The position numbers were made by a program, and so were the translations under genes. Below the pieces are notes generated by a model. The model worked only from the letters and a program-made list of their open reading frames with translations. It was not told the origin of the DNA and did no database searches. A DNA stretch of 53,013 nucleotides from JBBDLF01 sp040879025 (GTDB taxonomy: Bacteria; Pseudomonadota; Gammaproteobacteria; Pseudomonadales; Pseudohongiellaceae), in contig JBBDLF010000002.1 in the NCBI GenBank assembly GCA_040879025.1, forward strand, positions 1 through 53,013, written 5' to 3'. Below are positions 1 to 8,600 of the stretch, in pieces. Within the stretch, counting starts at the first letter, position 1; the number at the start of each line of letters is the position of its first letter.

Positions 1-149
1 TCATTTCTGGCCGTAGCCATCAGTCGCTCGATTCGCTCCTCCCGGCTGGTCACTGTGTCCGCCGCAAAAAGCGGCAAGCGGGTAACGGATGCCGCAAGCG
101 GTACTGTCGCCCAGGCTAGCAATTTTCGTCTGGAAAGGTGATGGTTCAC
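1..149 (-). CDS. N-terminus of an exported protein with a Tat-type signal (cut by window edge)
   Basis: A minus-strand reading frame is open through the left edge; about 49 codons are visible. From a GTG start at 149 it reads VNHHLSRRKLLAWAT, followed by a hydrophobic stretch and an Ala-rich cleavage region (PLFAAD). The twin arginines followed by KLL and a moderately hydrophobic core look like a Tat signal peptide, so the product is probably exported folded. Purine-rich AGAGG and AGG stretches sit about 6-10 bases upstream of the GTG. Nothing of the mature domain is visible beyond about 17 residues, so no function can be assigned. It could also be a chance frame, since it is short and uses a GTG start. 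Confidence 0.5.
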   Translation of the reverse strand, partial: MNHHLSRRKLLAWATVPLAASVTRLPLFAADTVTSREERIERLMATARN

Positions 150-311
150 TTTACGCCTGCCTCTTCCGGTATTGTTATTGGTACGCTTGGCATAGCCGAT
201 CGGTTAGCACGTAATCCTATCGCCTCATACCCACAATGCAAGGGAAAACGCGCGCTCTCCTAATAATCCGCCGTGCAGAGCGAGCACTCCCGCTTGCTTC
301 GGGCAGGCATT

Positions 312-333
312 TGGCTGAGAGGCAGGAGTCTAA
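312..333 (-). repeat. degenerate copy of the selC 3'-end repeat (possible att remnant)
   Basis: This stretch matches the 23-bp tRNA-Sec 3'-end repeat found exactly at 2137-2159 and 4126-4148, with one deleted base and three substitutions. It has the same orientation and shares an uninterrupted 13-base core (AGAGGCAGGAGTC, 318-330). It lies just downstream of the Fic gene, so Fic plus its operator sits between this copy and the next. It may be the outer end of a first island inserted at selC; chance similarity cannot be excluded. Confidence 0.5.
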
Positions 334-367
334 TTTATATTGTAACTTATTGAAATATCTTCTTTGC

Positions 368-403
368 CAGCTCACGTCTCAGCTCACGTCTCAGCTCACG
401 TCT
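368..403. repeat. three tandem copies of a 12-bp repeat
   Basis: CAGCTCACGTCT is repeated three times exactly and back to back, ending three bases before the Fic stop codon (complement of 407-409). A fourth, partial copy (CAACTACG) overlaps the stop. It is not coding in the Fic frame. It may be a small variable-number repeat; no function can be seen. Confidence 0.85.
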
Positions 404-406
404 CAA

Positions 407-1792
407 CTACGATGCCATCCATGATTTTTGCCATGCTTCAAAGTCTGACGGTCTAATTTGGTACCGCGCGAAATTTCCGGCGTGCAGCCCGAGCAATTCA
501 TCTTCTGTCATTTCACGGAATTGCTCCCAGTCCTCGCCGGCTATGTTCTCAGATTTCCAGGATGCAATTCGCTCGAATGCAGCTTTCTTGCCAAGATGTT
601 CAAGTATCACAGCTCTCACCAATTCACGCAGCTGTGTTGTGTATTTCAACCTGAATGGGTCTGGCTCACCCAATGATTGTCTTACAGCCTTGTATCGACT
701 GGACGAACGTTCATAGGCCCACATAAATACATCTTTTAGCAAGCTTACATCATTGAGTTCATATACTCCGAGAATTGCCTCAATGTAGTACTGGTTCGGT
801 AGATTTATAAACGATAGCGGTGCAAGGTTTGCTTTAATGAAAGGAATGTTCGCTGCAAGCCGCGAGACTCTCTTGTTAACATCATCGAAGGGCTGAAGGT
901 ATGGCAACTGAGCCATCACAAAAAATGCCTGTTCGAACGGATTTTTGATAGCCTCGGCTGTCGTCAATATTTGTTCAAAGCATTCCTCGATTAATTGCGG
1001 TACTTCCAGCGGGTGAAACGCCGACCTTTCAATCTCAACTGCTATCTGCCTTAGCCGACCTGTCGCGCTCGCATCACTGAGCAGATTGTTTGCCAGGAAC
1101 CCATGGAGGTTTAATATTGTATGTCGATTGAAGCCAATGTCGTCTGCTGAATTCACCAGAAATTCAATGGCATCTTTGTGATTGAGAATCATCTGTGTTT
1201 CGAGCTGCTGTTTGCCTTCCGCAGCTTGCCCGAAGTCTAGCAATCGCCTTGTCTCCAAGAGTGAATAGGTATTCCCTTCCAGCCTGCTGGAACTCCATGA
1301 CAAATCAATCAACAGACGAGTCAGCATCTGCTTGGCGTAGGTTCCGGCTGGCTGTTGCTCCTGGGCAGCATTACTCCATTTCTGAAGTTGGGCGAGTTCC
1401 TCTCCTGACAGATAGGGTGTTTCGTTCGGTCGGTATCGATCTAGAAAATCACGCTGATACCCTACCGGTTGCCTGTCTCCAACGGGCTTTTGTACGTACT
1501 CTTGAACTTTTTTCCCTTTCGGTGAGAGTGGAAGCTCGACCTCTTTTGGCACTTCTGCTTCGTTCTTCCGGGAGCCTTTCCCTGCTGGCAACCTGTACGT
1601 GGTCCAGCGTTTGTCGCCCTCTTTGACTAGCTTTCCCTCCTGCACCAGATAGTTCAATCTGTATTGCAAAGTTCGTCGGGCTAGTTTGTCCCTTAGCTCT
1701 TTCTGGATCTGTGCAATGCCTTTACCCTCGGGCCTGTTTGCCACAATGCGCTCTATCGCCTGCAGGTGTTTTTCGGGAATTTGTTTAGCCAT
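407..1792 (-). CDS. Fic-family protein with N-terminal winged helix and altered catalytic motif
   Basis: The product has 461 residues. Residues about 10-70 look like a winged-helix DNA-binding domain, followed by a Fic domain. The class II inhibitory motif [S/T]xxxE[G/N] is present as SSRLEGN at 168-174, ahead of the Fic core. The Fic core motif, normally HPFxxGNGRxxR, reads QPFDDVNKRVSR from residue 300: the catalytic His is Gln and both glycines are replaced. Fic proteins usually transfer AMP to hydroxyl side chains of target proteins; with this motif that activity is doubtful. The ATG at 1792 is preferred over a TTG at 1840. The gene lies alone between two selC-derived repeats and has operator-like repeats upstream, so autoregulation through the winged helix is likely (inference). 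It is a paralogue of the gene at 46580-47944. Confidence 0.85.
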   Translation of the reverse strand: MAKQIPEKHLQAIERIVANRPEGKGIAQIQKELRDKLARRTLQYRLNYLVQEGKLVKEGDKRWTTYRLPAGKGSRKNEAEVPKEVELPLSPKGKKVQEYVQKPVGDRQPVGYQRDFLDRYRPNETPYLSGEELAQLQKWSNAAQEQQPAGTYAKQMLTRLLIDLSWSSSRLEGNTYSLLETRRLLDFGQAAEGKQQLETQMILNHKDAIEFLVNSADDIGFNRHTILNLHGFLANNLLSDASATGRLRQIAVEIERSAFHPLEVPQLIEECFEQILTTAEAIKNPFEQAFFVMAQLPYLQPFDDVNKRVSRLAANIPFIKANLAPLSFINLPNQYYIEAILGVYELNDVSLLKDVFMWAYERSSSRYKAVRQSLGEPDPFRLKYTTQLRELVRAVILEHLGKKAAFERIASWKSENIAGEDWEQFREMTEDELLGLHAGNFARYQIRPSDFEAWQKSWMAS

Positions 1793-1849
1793 TTTTCTTT
1801 CTATCCACGGCCTATCCGCAACTTTACGGCGTAAGCGCAAGTATTCGCC

Positions 1850-1934
1850 CTATGCGCAATTTAATCACCACTATGCGCAATTATCAACTGTATAGGCAAT
1901 TAAAATGGCGCATAGGTAGCATAATTGCGCATAG
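1850..1934. promoter_or_regulatory. repeated operator-like sites upstream of the Fic gene
   Basis: Five related sites cluster within 85 bases. CTATGCGCAAT occurs at 1850-1860 and again, extended to CTATGCGCAATTAT, at 1871-1884. A weaker TATAGGCAATTA follows at 1891-1902. Inverted copies are GGCGCATAG at 1908-1916 and ATAATTGCGCATAG at 1921-1934. The 1871-1884 and 1921-1934 sites are perfect 14-base inverted repeats. The cluster lies 58-142 bases upstream of the Fic ATG, where the promoter is expected. The likely binder is the winged-helix domain of the Fic protein itself (inference). Confidence 0.65.
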
Positions 1935-2136
1935 AGAAAAGCACCGCTAAAAGCTGATAAAAGATACGGAAAAGCGATATATTTTGTATTTTCAATAGGT
2001 TATATATAAAAAAGCAGGTGATTGATGTGGCGCAAGCTGGCTCGCAAGCCAAAACGCGTCTAAATGGCTGGGACCGGTATGAATACCGCCAAGGCTTTTC
2101 ATAAGCTAACAGCCTGGAAGACATTATGGCGGAAGA
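1935..2136. other. AT-rich non-coding stretch between the two selC-attached modules
   Basis: No convincing gene is seen here. The minus-strand open frame at 1900-2124 has no family resemblance and no ribosome-binding site. The stretch separates the Fic promoter region from the 23-bp repeat at 2137 and may contain the end of the Fic-bearing element. Confidence 0.5.
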
Positions 2137-2159
2137 GGCAGGAGTCGAATAAAACCCTT
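2137..2159 (-). repeat. 23-bp direct repeat of the selC 3' end (distal att site)
   Basis: Exactly identical over 23 bases to 4126-4148, the 3' end of tRNA-Sec (T-loop through acceptor stem and CCA); the bases flanking the two copies differ. This is the classic footprint left when an integrase inserts an element at the 3' end of a tRNA gene. The 1967 bp between the copies holds only the AbiE pair; no integrase gene is visible. Confidence 0.9.
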
Positions 2160-2226
2160 AACTAAGAGTATTCTGCAGTAGCGTTACATTAGGTGTTTTG
2201 AAGCAAATTGAACCATCCAATTAGGC

Positions 2227-3264
2227 TCATTCCTCAGTTTGCGAATTAACCTTATCTTCGACCATTTTGACTGATTCTACAATTTCATCAAAACTTGGCG
2301 CGTCTCCGGACATCATGCCTGCCTCACACATCGCTCGGTAGTCCTGCCGAAGCAGCTCAAGCCCCTGCTCTCCTGGGACTAATAGAAGCCCTCGCTCCAG
2401 GCAGGCATCATAATTAGCGCCGCCAGTACGAAAAAAGACTTTTTTGTGTCTAACGACATCTTCTAGCAGCCCTCTATTTTCGATTGCTGCCACCCCTGTT
2501 TCACTCTTAGACATCTGGCTCAAGTCGTACCAATGCCGAGAGCTTCTCTCTGCGGATTGCTCAAATTTGTTCCGGTTACAGGCGACATGCATTAAAGTCG
2601 CCTTCTCCCAAAATGTCCGCTCCGGAGCCAATACTGTCACCTCCGGGCTTGGATAGATCACTTCACGGGTGACTTCCTTAACATACGGCTCCACGATGTG
2701 AGTCGCATTTGGGTCGATCACATTCCTTCCGCCGAATTCAAGGCGCACTATCGGTCGCAGATACTGATCTCGCCTATCTACCGATGGATATGCCAGATGG
2801 ATTGATTCCCCCTCATCTTCCAAGGTCAATTCAAATCCATCGTTATTACTCAACAAGGCTACTTGCTCTTCAAGAACAGGCAGCACCACCTCTCCAACAT
2901 AATGAATAGCATAGCCTCTCAGCCTTTCTCCGAATTTTTTGCTTTGTGAATTGTTTGCCCGGTCTCCAAATGGCTCATACTTATCCGGGTATTTGGAATA
3001 ACCCTGATCATCAAATGCGCGGTAGTCCAACGTGATGTCTACATCTTCCGAAAACCTATCTATAAGGCCATGAACCTTTGAGAGCGAAGTGCCACCTTTG
3101 AATGCCATCGGATGACGCTCTTGTATGCCAAACAATGCCTGGAGTGCCCAGCAGACCCATATATCTTTCTCCAGCACGGCTGCCGCCCTGCCGATGCTAG
3201 CTGCCGCGGATTGTAAGATCTCTTTTTGGTCAGCCGTGCTAAGGTTTTCGTAGTGCTCAGCCAT
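2227..3264 (-). CDS. AbiEii/AbiGii-family nucleotidyltransferase toxin
   Basis: The product has 345 residues. The nucleotidyltransferase signature GGTSLSK at 57-63 is followed by SEDVDI at 72-77, which supplies the metal-binding Asp pair, typical of AbiEii (DUF1814) proteins. In AbiE systems this protein is the toxic partner; AbiEii relatives of the MenT group transfer nucleotides to tRNA acceptor ends. The ATG overlaps the antitoxin stop by 8 bases, so the two are translationally coupled. The pair lies between the exact selC repeats and so looks like the cargo of a small island. Type IV TA behaviour (no direct toxin-antitoxin contact) is known for the family and not shown by the sequence. 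Confidence 0.9.
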   Translation of the reverse strand: MAEHYENLSTADQKEILQSAAASIGRAAAVLEKDIWVCWALQALFGIQERHPMAFKGGTSLSKVHGLIDRFSEDVDITLDYRAFDDQGYSKYPDKYEPFGDRANNSQSKKFGERLRGYAIHYVGEVVLPVLEEQVALLSNNDGFELTLEDEGESIHLAYPSVDRRDQYLRPIVRLEFGGRNVIDPNATHIVEPYVKEVTREVIYPSPEVTVLAPERTFWEKATLMHVACNRNKFEQSAERSSRHWYDLSQMSKSETGVAAIENRGLLEDVVRHKKVFFRTGGANYDACLERGLLLVPGEQGLELLRQDYRAMCEAGMMSGDAPSFDEIVESVKMVEDKVNSQTEE

Positions 3265-3862
3265 TAGGTTGTGTACTCGAATACTTTCTTACAGCATCTG
3301 CCATCCAAGCAGGCATGCTAGCACTCTTAAATTTCTCAAACTCCTTCTCGTTCATGCCTGCTCTTATACGCTCAATCGTAGCCTCATTGACATTCCCTTT
3401 ACCCAAATACCACAAAGCACTGAGTGCCATGCCTGGCTTTTCACCCGCATAGACCAATTTTCTGGGGCTACGCGTATTTTTCAATTGCACCCGAAGGTTT
3501 CCCACGTTGATTTCCCGCGGTGCCCCATTAGTGTAATACACGTGTTTAGTAGGCATCTGTGTACTCAGACCAAATCGATTAGCCGCTTCTGCTCCCCCTA
3601 CCTGAATAATCTCATTGTTGTCTTTGGCGATGACATTCATTACTTCTCCCACCTCGGGCATCACTTCAGCAATAAAGCGGCTTGATTTAGGCCGGATATA
3701 AATCCCCCTGGCTATCCTTTTGACCTCACCCGCCTTAACCTGCCTGGATAGCGCCTGATCTACTGCCGCACGAGAGCCGAGCCCCAAAAGCACGCTACTG
3801 CTAAAAGGCTTACCTCTAGGCATCCTTTTTACTCGCGCCTTAACACTCTTAGAAACTGACAT
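3257..3862 (-). CDS. AbiEi-type antitoxin / DUF6088 transcriptional regulator
   Basis: The product has 201 residues from the ATG at 3862, chosen because GGAG lies nine bases upstream; a TTG at 3919 would add 19 residues and would include the operator in the coding region. The N-terminal 60 residues resemble a winged helix (SRAAVDQALSRQVKAGEVKRI), followed by the GIYIRP element typical of DUF6088/AbiEi antitoxins. These proteins repress their own promoter and neutralise the nucleotidyltransferase. A perfect inverted repeat lies immediately upstream. It forms an operon with the toxin gene through an 8-base overlap. Confidence 0.85.
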   Translation of the reverse strand: MSVSKSVKARVKRMPRGKPFSSSVLLGLGSRAAVDQALSRQVKAGEVKRIARGIYIRPKSSRFIAEVMPEVGEVMNVIAKDNNEIIQVGGAEAANRFGLSTQMPTKHVYYTNGAPREINVGNLRVQLKNTRSPRKLVYAGEKPGMALSALWYLGKGNVNEATIERIRAGMNEKEFEKFKSASMPAWMADAVRKYSSTQPNG

Positions 3863-3882
3863 TTGGTACTTCTCCGTAGATA

Positions 3883-3911
3883 TGTCAGAAAAACTATCAC
3901 TTTTTCTGACA
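3883..3911 (-). promoter_or_regulatory. palindromic operator overlapping the AbiE promoter
   Basis: A perfect 11-base inverted repeat, TGTCAGAAAAA / TTTTTCTGACA, has a 7-base spacer and ends 21 bases before the antitoxin ATG. On the minus strand a -35-like TTGAAA overlaps its outer edge and a weak -10-like TAGTTT lies 17 bases further, inside the repeat. Binding there would block RNA polymerase. AbiEi antitoxins are known to autorepress through inverted repeats, which makes the antitoxin the likely binder. Confidence 0.7.
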
Positions 3912-4125
3912 CTTTTCAAGAGTAATTCTGAATTAGACTATATAGAGAAGATAAGATATCCAATTGATTTATATCGGTTTAATAGACTTATGCATCCAGT
4001 TATTTACTAACTTCAGATAGTCCTACCATGCATGAAGGAGTAGAAAGGCTGCTATATAGAGCAACTCACTATCTAGGGTTTATTTAGGAGACCCGGATTT
4101 TATTGGACGGGGGCGGAGATGCACT

Positions 4126-4222
4126 TGGCGGAAGAGGCAGGAGTCGAACCCACCAGGCCGATCGTTTGACAGACCTCTCCGGGTTTGAAGTCCGGGCACC
4201 CCACCGGGGATGATGCTCTTCC
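4126..4222 (-). tRNA. selC: tRNA-Sec (anticodon UCA), selC
   Basis: The 97-base minus-strand gene starts GGAAGAG and ends CTCTTCCGCCA with an encoded CCA. The anticodon loop reads CTTCAAA, giving anticodon TCA. A long variable arm and the T-loop TTCGACT match the bacterial selenocysteine tRNA pattern. The acceptor stem is clearly paired over seven bases, and the expected eighth pair would be C-C; the anticodon stem has an A-C mismatch next to the loop. The 3' 23 bases are duplicated at 2137-2159, so the present 3' end may have come from an integrating element. Its presence agrees with the UGA-containing selenoprotein gene at 18828. Confidence 0.87.
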
Positions 4223-4415
4223 GTGGACAAATCTATCACAGCAAAGCATGATATCGAAGCGGGGGCCATCAACCCTCCCCGGGCTACCGTCATGTCCGGA
4301 AATCAAGTATTCTCCCGGTGTCGCCGCCAAAGCAATACACGGGCCCAGGTCTTGGTGTGAATCAGCGAGACCAGGGTTTCACACCCAGACCTGACCCCAT
4401 TCCGGGGGAAAAGAA

Positions 4416-5510
4416 ATGCAATACGCGGAAATCACCGGTTGGGGCAAGTGCGTTCCCCCCGCGGTACTCAGCAATCACGATCTTGCCACGTTTTTGGACA
4501 CTTCGGACGAATGGATCACCAGCCGGACCGGCATTCGGGAGCGGCGCATCTGTCATGTCAATTTTTCCGACATGGCGATTGTCGCCTCGCTTCATGCGCT
4601 GGCCGCGGCTGATCTTGATCCGATGGAGATTGACCTGATCTTGCTGGGCAGCCTGACCAACGACTCCCTGGCCCCCAACACCGCCTCCATCATCCAGCAC
4701 GCCATAGGCGCGCGCCGCGCCGCGGCCATCGACATCAATTCCGCCTGCACCGGTTTTCTTTACGGTCTTCACATCGGCACCAATCTGATAAAGACAGGCG
4801 CACACCGCAAGGTACTCATCATCGGCGGAGAATTCATATCTCATTATATGAACTGGAGTCAACGCGACGTGGCGGTACTGTTCGGTGACGCGGCGGGCGC
4901 GGTGGTACTGGAAGCATCGGAACAGGAAACCGGATTGCTTGCCGCCAGCATCGGCTGTGAAGCCGAGGCGCGAAACTCAATCAAGATCAGTAACCTGGGC
5001 AGTGCCTACAGTCGCCTGAACCCCGATTTCCTTTACCATGACTGGAGTTTTGAAGGTCAGGATGTGTTCAAGCGGGCGGTACGCAGCATGGCCCATGCCT
5101 GTGAAACCGTGATGGCGGAAACCGGAATTGACCGAAATAACATCAATCTTGTGGTACCCCATCAGGCTAATCTCAGAATTCTTGACGCACTGGCGAAAAA
5201 AATCGGCATCCCGGCGAACAAGGTCGCCATCACTGTTCACAAGTACGGCAACACTTCCGCGGGCACCATCCCGGTGACGCTCACCGAAGCGGTGGAGGAA
5301 AAGCGTGTTCAGCCCGGCGACTGTCTTCTGATGGCTTCATTCGGCGCCGGCCTCACATGGGGTGCCGGTATCGTCCGTTGGGGACCGCGTATCAGCCCGC
5401 TTCGAACCTGCGACGCCGCGCTGCCTCCATGTGACAAAACCGCGCTCGAAATACTCGCCCCCCATATCGCCCGCTATCAGGCCCGGGTTGCCGAAGCTAT
5501 AGCGGACTGA
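4416..5510 (+). CDS. 3-oxoacyl-ACP synthase III family protein (FabH-like)
   Basis: The product has 364 residues. It carries the KAS III catalytic triad: Cys111 in SACTGF, His249 in PHQAN and Asn279 in YGNTSAG. The family condenses an acyl-CoA starter with malonyl-ACP in fatty-acid or secondary lipid biosynthesis. A GGGGGA element lies about six bases upstream of the ATG. The C-terminal 35 residues extend past the usual FabH end. It stands alone, convergent with the next gene and followed by a strong terminator, so it may be a second, specialised KAS III rather than the housekeeping FabH. Confidence 0.88.
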   Translation: MQYAEITGWGKCVPPAVLSNHDLATFLDTSDEWITSRTGIRERRICHVNFSDMAIVASLHALAAADLDPMEIDLILLGSLTNDSLAPNTASIIQHAIGARRAAAIDINSACTGFLYGLHIGTNLIKTGAHRKVLIIGGEFISHYMNWSQRDVAVLFGDAAGAVVLEASEQETGLLAASIGCEAEARNSIKISNLGSAYSRLNPDFLYHDWSFEGQDVFKRAVRSMAHACETVMAETGIDRNNINLVVPHQANLRILDALAKKIGIPANKVAITVHKYGNTSAGTIPVTLTEAVEEKRVQPGDCLLMASFGAGLTWGAGIVRWGPRISPLRTCDAALPPCDKTALEILAPHIARYQARVAEAIAD

Positions 5511-5556
5511 TCCACTCGCTGAGATCGTTGCATTGGCACCGGGAGGGCGATAATGA

Positions 5557-5587
5557 AAAGGCCTCAATTCATTGAATTGAGGCCTTT
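5557..5587. terminator. strong, symmetrical (bidirectional) terminator
   Basis: A perfect 14-base inverted repeat (AAAGGCCTCAATTC) encloses a 3-base loop. It has A-rich and T-rich ends on both strands and lies between the convergent KAS III gene and the large repeat-protein gene, so it can end transcription from either side. Confidence 0.85.
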
Positions 5588-5642
5588 GTGCCCGGAGCAT
5601 CTCTCCGGGCTGGTTGCCGTGGCCGAAAGCGACGGCTTTCGC

Positions 5643-8600
5643 CTAGGGGAGGACGTACAGCGTCTGCTGATCTCCATTCGGATAGGTGATCGTGTAGTCA
5701 CCGGTACCGTCCCCGTTAAGATCGCCCATCTCCTCAAAGGCTACGGCTGGGGCGTCTGACTCAGGGTCAGCGGGCCGCGTCACTGCATAATCCATGCGAC
5801 CCTGTACAGCCATGCCGTTGATGTCCACGGTGATTACGCCCAGCGTATCAATCGCGACTTCGGCTGCATCCGGCATGTCCTCCAGGGCGGCCTTCAACGC
5901 CAGCCAGTCCGAAGCGACCGGAACCAGAGTCTGCTCAAGCAGATCGCCGTCAGCATTCTCGTATATCAACGACGCGCCCTGGACACCGGGCGGTGACTCC
6001 AGTTGGTACAGATGCAATCCGGGAGTCATGCTACGGTGGGCCGGCACAGCCACCACATCGGGGCGGGCGGTGTAGATCACACCATTTTCCGTGCCCGCGC
6101 CTGGCTCGCTGATTCTGAGATTGGCGCGCTCATCGAAGTTCAGCGCCAGACCTTGTGTCTGCAAGGAACTCTCCAAGGACTGTACATTTTCCAGCACCGG
6201 ATAGCCGGTAATCTCCTGTCCCGTCTCGGTGATGAATACCACGTCGCCGTTCGCATCGAAGGTGATTCCGGGTTCCGCATCAGCGGGAGCCTGGCTCACG
6301 TGTACCGGAAGCACCCGGGCATGAACATCGCCTGCCTGCAATATCAACTCGCCGGTCTGGGTGTTTTGATCCACGATCAGCCCGTCAGCGGTTTCGTCAA
6401 GCATCGCCAGACTCTGCAGCAACGTTATCGGGTCATCAGGCCCGGTTCCGGAGATAACGCTTCGAGCCAGGTTGAGGCCATGGACCCCTGAGTCCGAACC
6501 CCAGGGAACCATTTCCAGCGCACCTGACAGATCGAGACCGGGTGGTATCGTACTCAAGGCCTGGAATGTCACATTGGGTCCAATAGTGACTGAAGGGTCT
6601 ACAATGGCATCAGGCCCGATGATGATATTTTCAAGCACGGCGCCTGCCTCGATGCTGCTGTTGACCAGGGCGGGATCGGACGCGTTGCCGGTAATATTCC
6701 CCGCGACAGTTCCGCCTTCAATGCTGGCCCCCGCTGTGAGAGTGACGTTGCTGACCAGGCCGTTGTTAACGGTATCTCCATCCAGGGTTCCACCGGTCAC
6801 CGAGCCTCCGTCTTCGATAACCGCGTCTGTCAACGTCCCTTCATTGGTCATGGGGCCGGTGATCGGATCAGGATCCGGATCGGCTGAAGGTGGCGGGGGT
6901 GGCGGGGGTGGCGGGGGTGGCGGCGGAGCCGGGATACTGATTGACACAGTGGCCATTGCCGCCGGTGAAGTGCCTCCGTTGCCGTCATTGACGGTTACCA
7001 CCACGGTACGGGCGGCCGGGGACGGACTGGCATTGTCCAGATTTCGGTAAGTGATCGCCTGAATCAACTCGCCGACCCGGGCCTGGGTGGCATCGCCATT
7101 TAAATTGACGACAAGATCACTGCCCGCCTCGATGGAGTTGCTCAAGGTACCAACGACTACCCCTCCGACTTCAACGTCACTACCGGCTACATTGCCTGCA
7201 AGTGACACCTGGCCCGATACGTCGAAGCTGAGCAGGTCCTCGGCCGGCACGGCTCCCGTACCGATGGTCGCGGCAAGGTTGCCGCCATCAAAATCGGCGT
7301 TGTCCATATCAGAGACACCTGCCCCGGTACCGGTATCCAGAACAACGGGTGCGGCAGCCATCACATAGACGCTGCTGTCACCGTCGACATTACTGATGTC
7401 CGGTCTGTCCAGTACGGTGATGGCGATACTGTCATTGTCGCTGTTGTCTCCGTCGCTGCTGGTCAGATTTATTGTCTGGGGCGTGATGCTGTTCTCTGGC
7501 CCAAGGTATTCCAGACCGGCCAGCGCAGCGTTTACCTGGGCAATACTGCCGTCAACTGACACAGTGCCTGAACTGTTGCCGGTGATTGCCGCGCCACCGC
7601 CGTCGGCAACCGTAAGCGAGCCCTCCGCGACCGTCAGTGTGGAGGTGATCGTCGCGCTGTCTGCGTCCGCCACCGAGACGCCGGCAACAGACTCGGCCAT
7701 CCCACCGACCACGGTCTCCGATGGGGGTACGGTGTTGACCGGCGCACTGCCGACATCGACGCTGAAGGCCGCCGTCGCAGACGTCGCTGGATTCGACCCG
7801 GGAGCCGCATCCGTCACGGTCAGGTTAAAACCATGGGTCCCGCCGGTCGGCGACGTGAACTGCAGGTTGCGGATCAATGTCTGAATTCGGTCGGCCGTTG
7901 CATCGGCGGTTGTGAAGGTGATCTCCAGATCATCGGTATCCTGGCCGTCGCTGCTCACGGTGCCAATCACCGTTCCATCCACGGAAACCGTTTCAGTGTC
8001 AGCGATCAGACCGTCATCCCCGGCAGTGGCGGTAGCACCGTCCAGGCGGAAATCACCGCTGAGACCGCCGCTGCGAACTATCAACAGATTACCGCCGTCG
8101 AACGAAGCGCTGTCCGCATCGCTGACTTGCGCGTCGGAATTGGCATCGACCAATACCGCCGCCCCGTTACCGGTGGTCACCGTATCACCGTCCAGGTTGG
8201 TGATAACCGGCGCATTGGCGTCAACCTCGATAGTGAAGCTGACGGAAATATCCTCATCCCCTCCGCCGTCAGTGCCGTCGTTGTCGTTCAGCGTGAGTGT
8301 AAAATCGCGGCTGTCCAGGGTGTCCGGCGCAGCGTATGTCAGGGAGCGAAGCAAATCCTGTACGCGGCCAGTGGTGGCACCGGCGTCCAGATTGATTCGC
8401 AGGGTGTTGCCGTTCTGTCCGTCGTCTGTGGCGTCCACCGTTCCAACCGGGTCGCCGTCGATACTGACGGTTTCATCGGCGGCGAAAATTGCATCATCGC
8501 CTGAGGTGGCCGTGGTGCCGTCTACCCCCCAGTCGCCGTTCTCGGCACCGTCAGTCTGCGTAATTTCCAGAAATCCGCCATCGTAGTCAGAGGAATCGAC

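Noticed and set aside
156..168. Inverted 13-base match to the selC 3'-end repeat
   Set aside because: It is short, in the opposite orientation and overlaps the ribosome-binding region of the left-edge gene; it is probably chance.
1900..2124. Minus-strand frame of 74 codons
   Set aside because: No recognisable family, no ribosome-binding site, and it overlaps the operator cluster of the Fic gene.
4084..4330. Overlapping small open frames around selC
   Set aside because: They run through the tRNA gene and its flanks and have no protein family resemblance.
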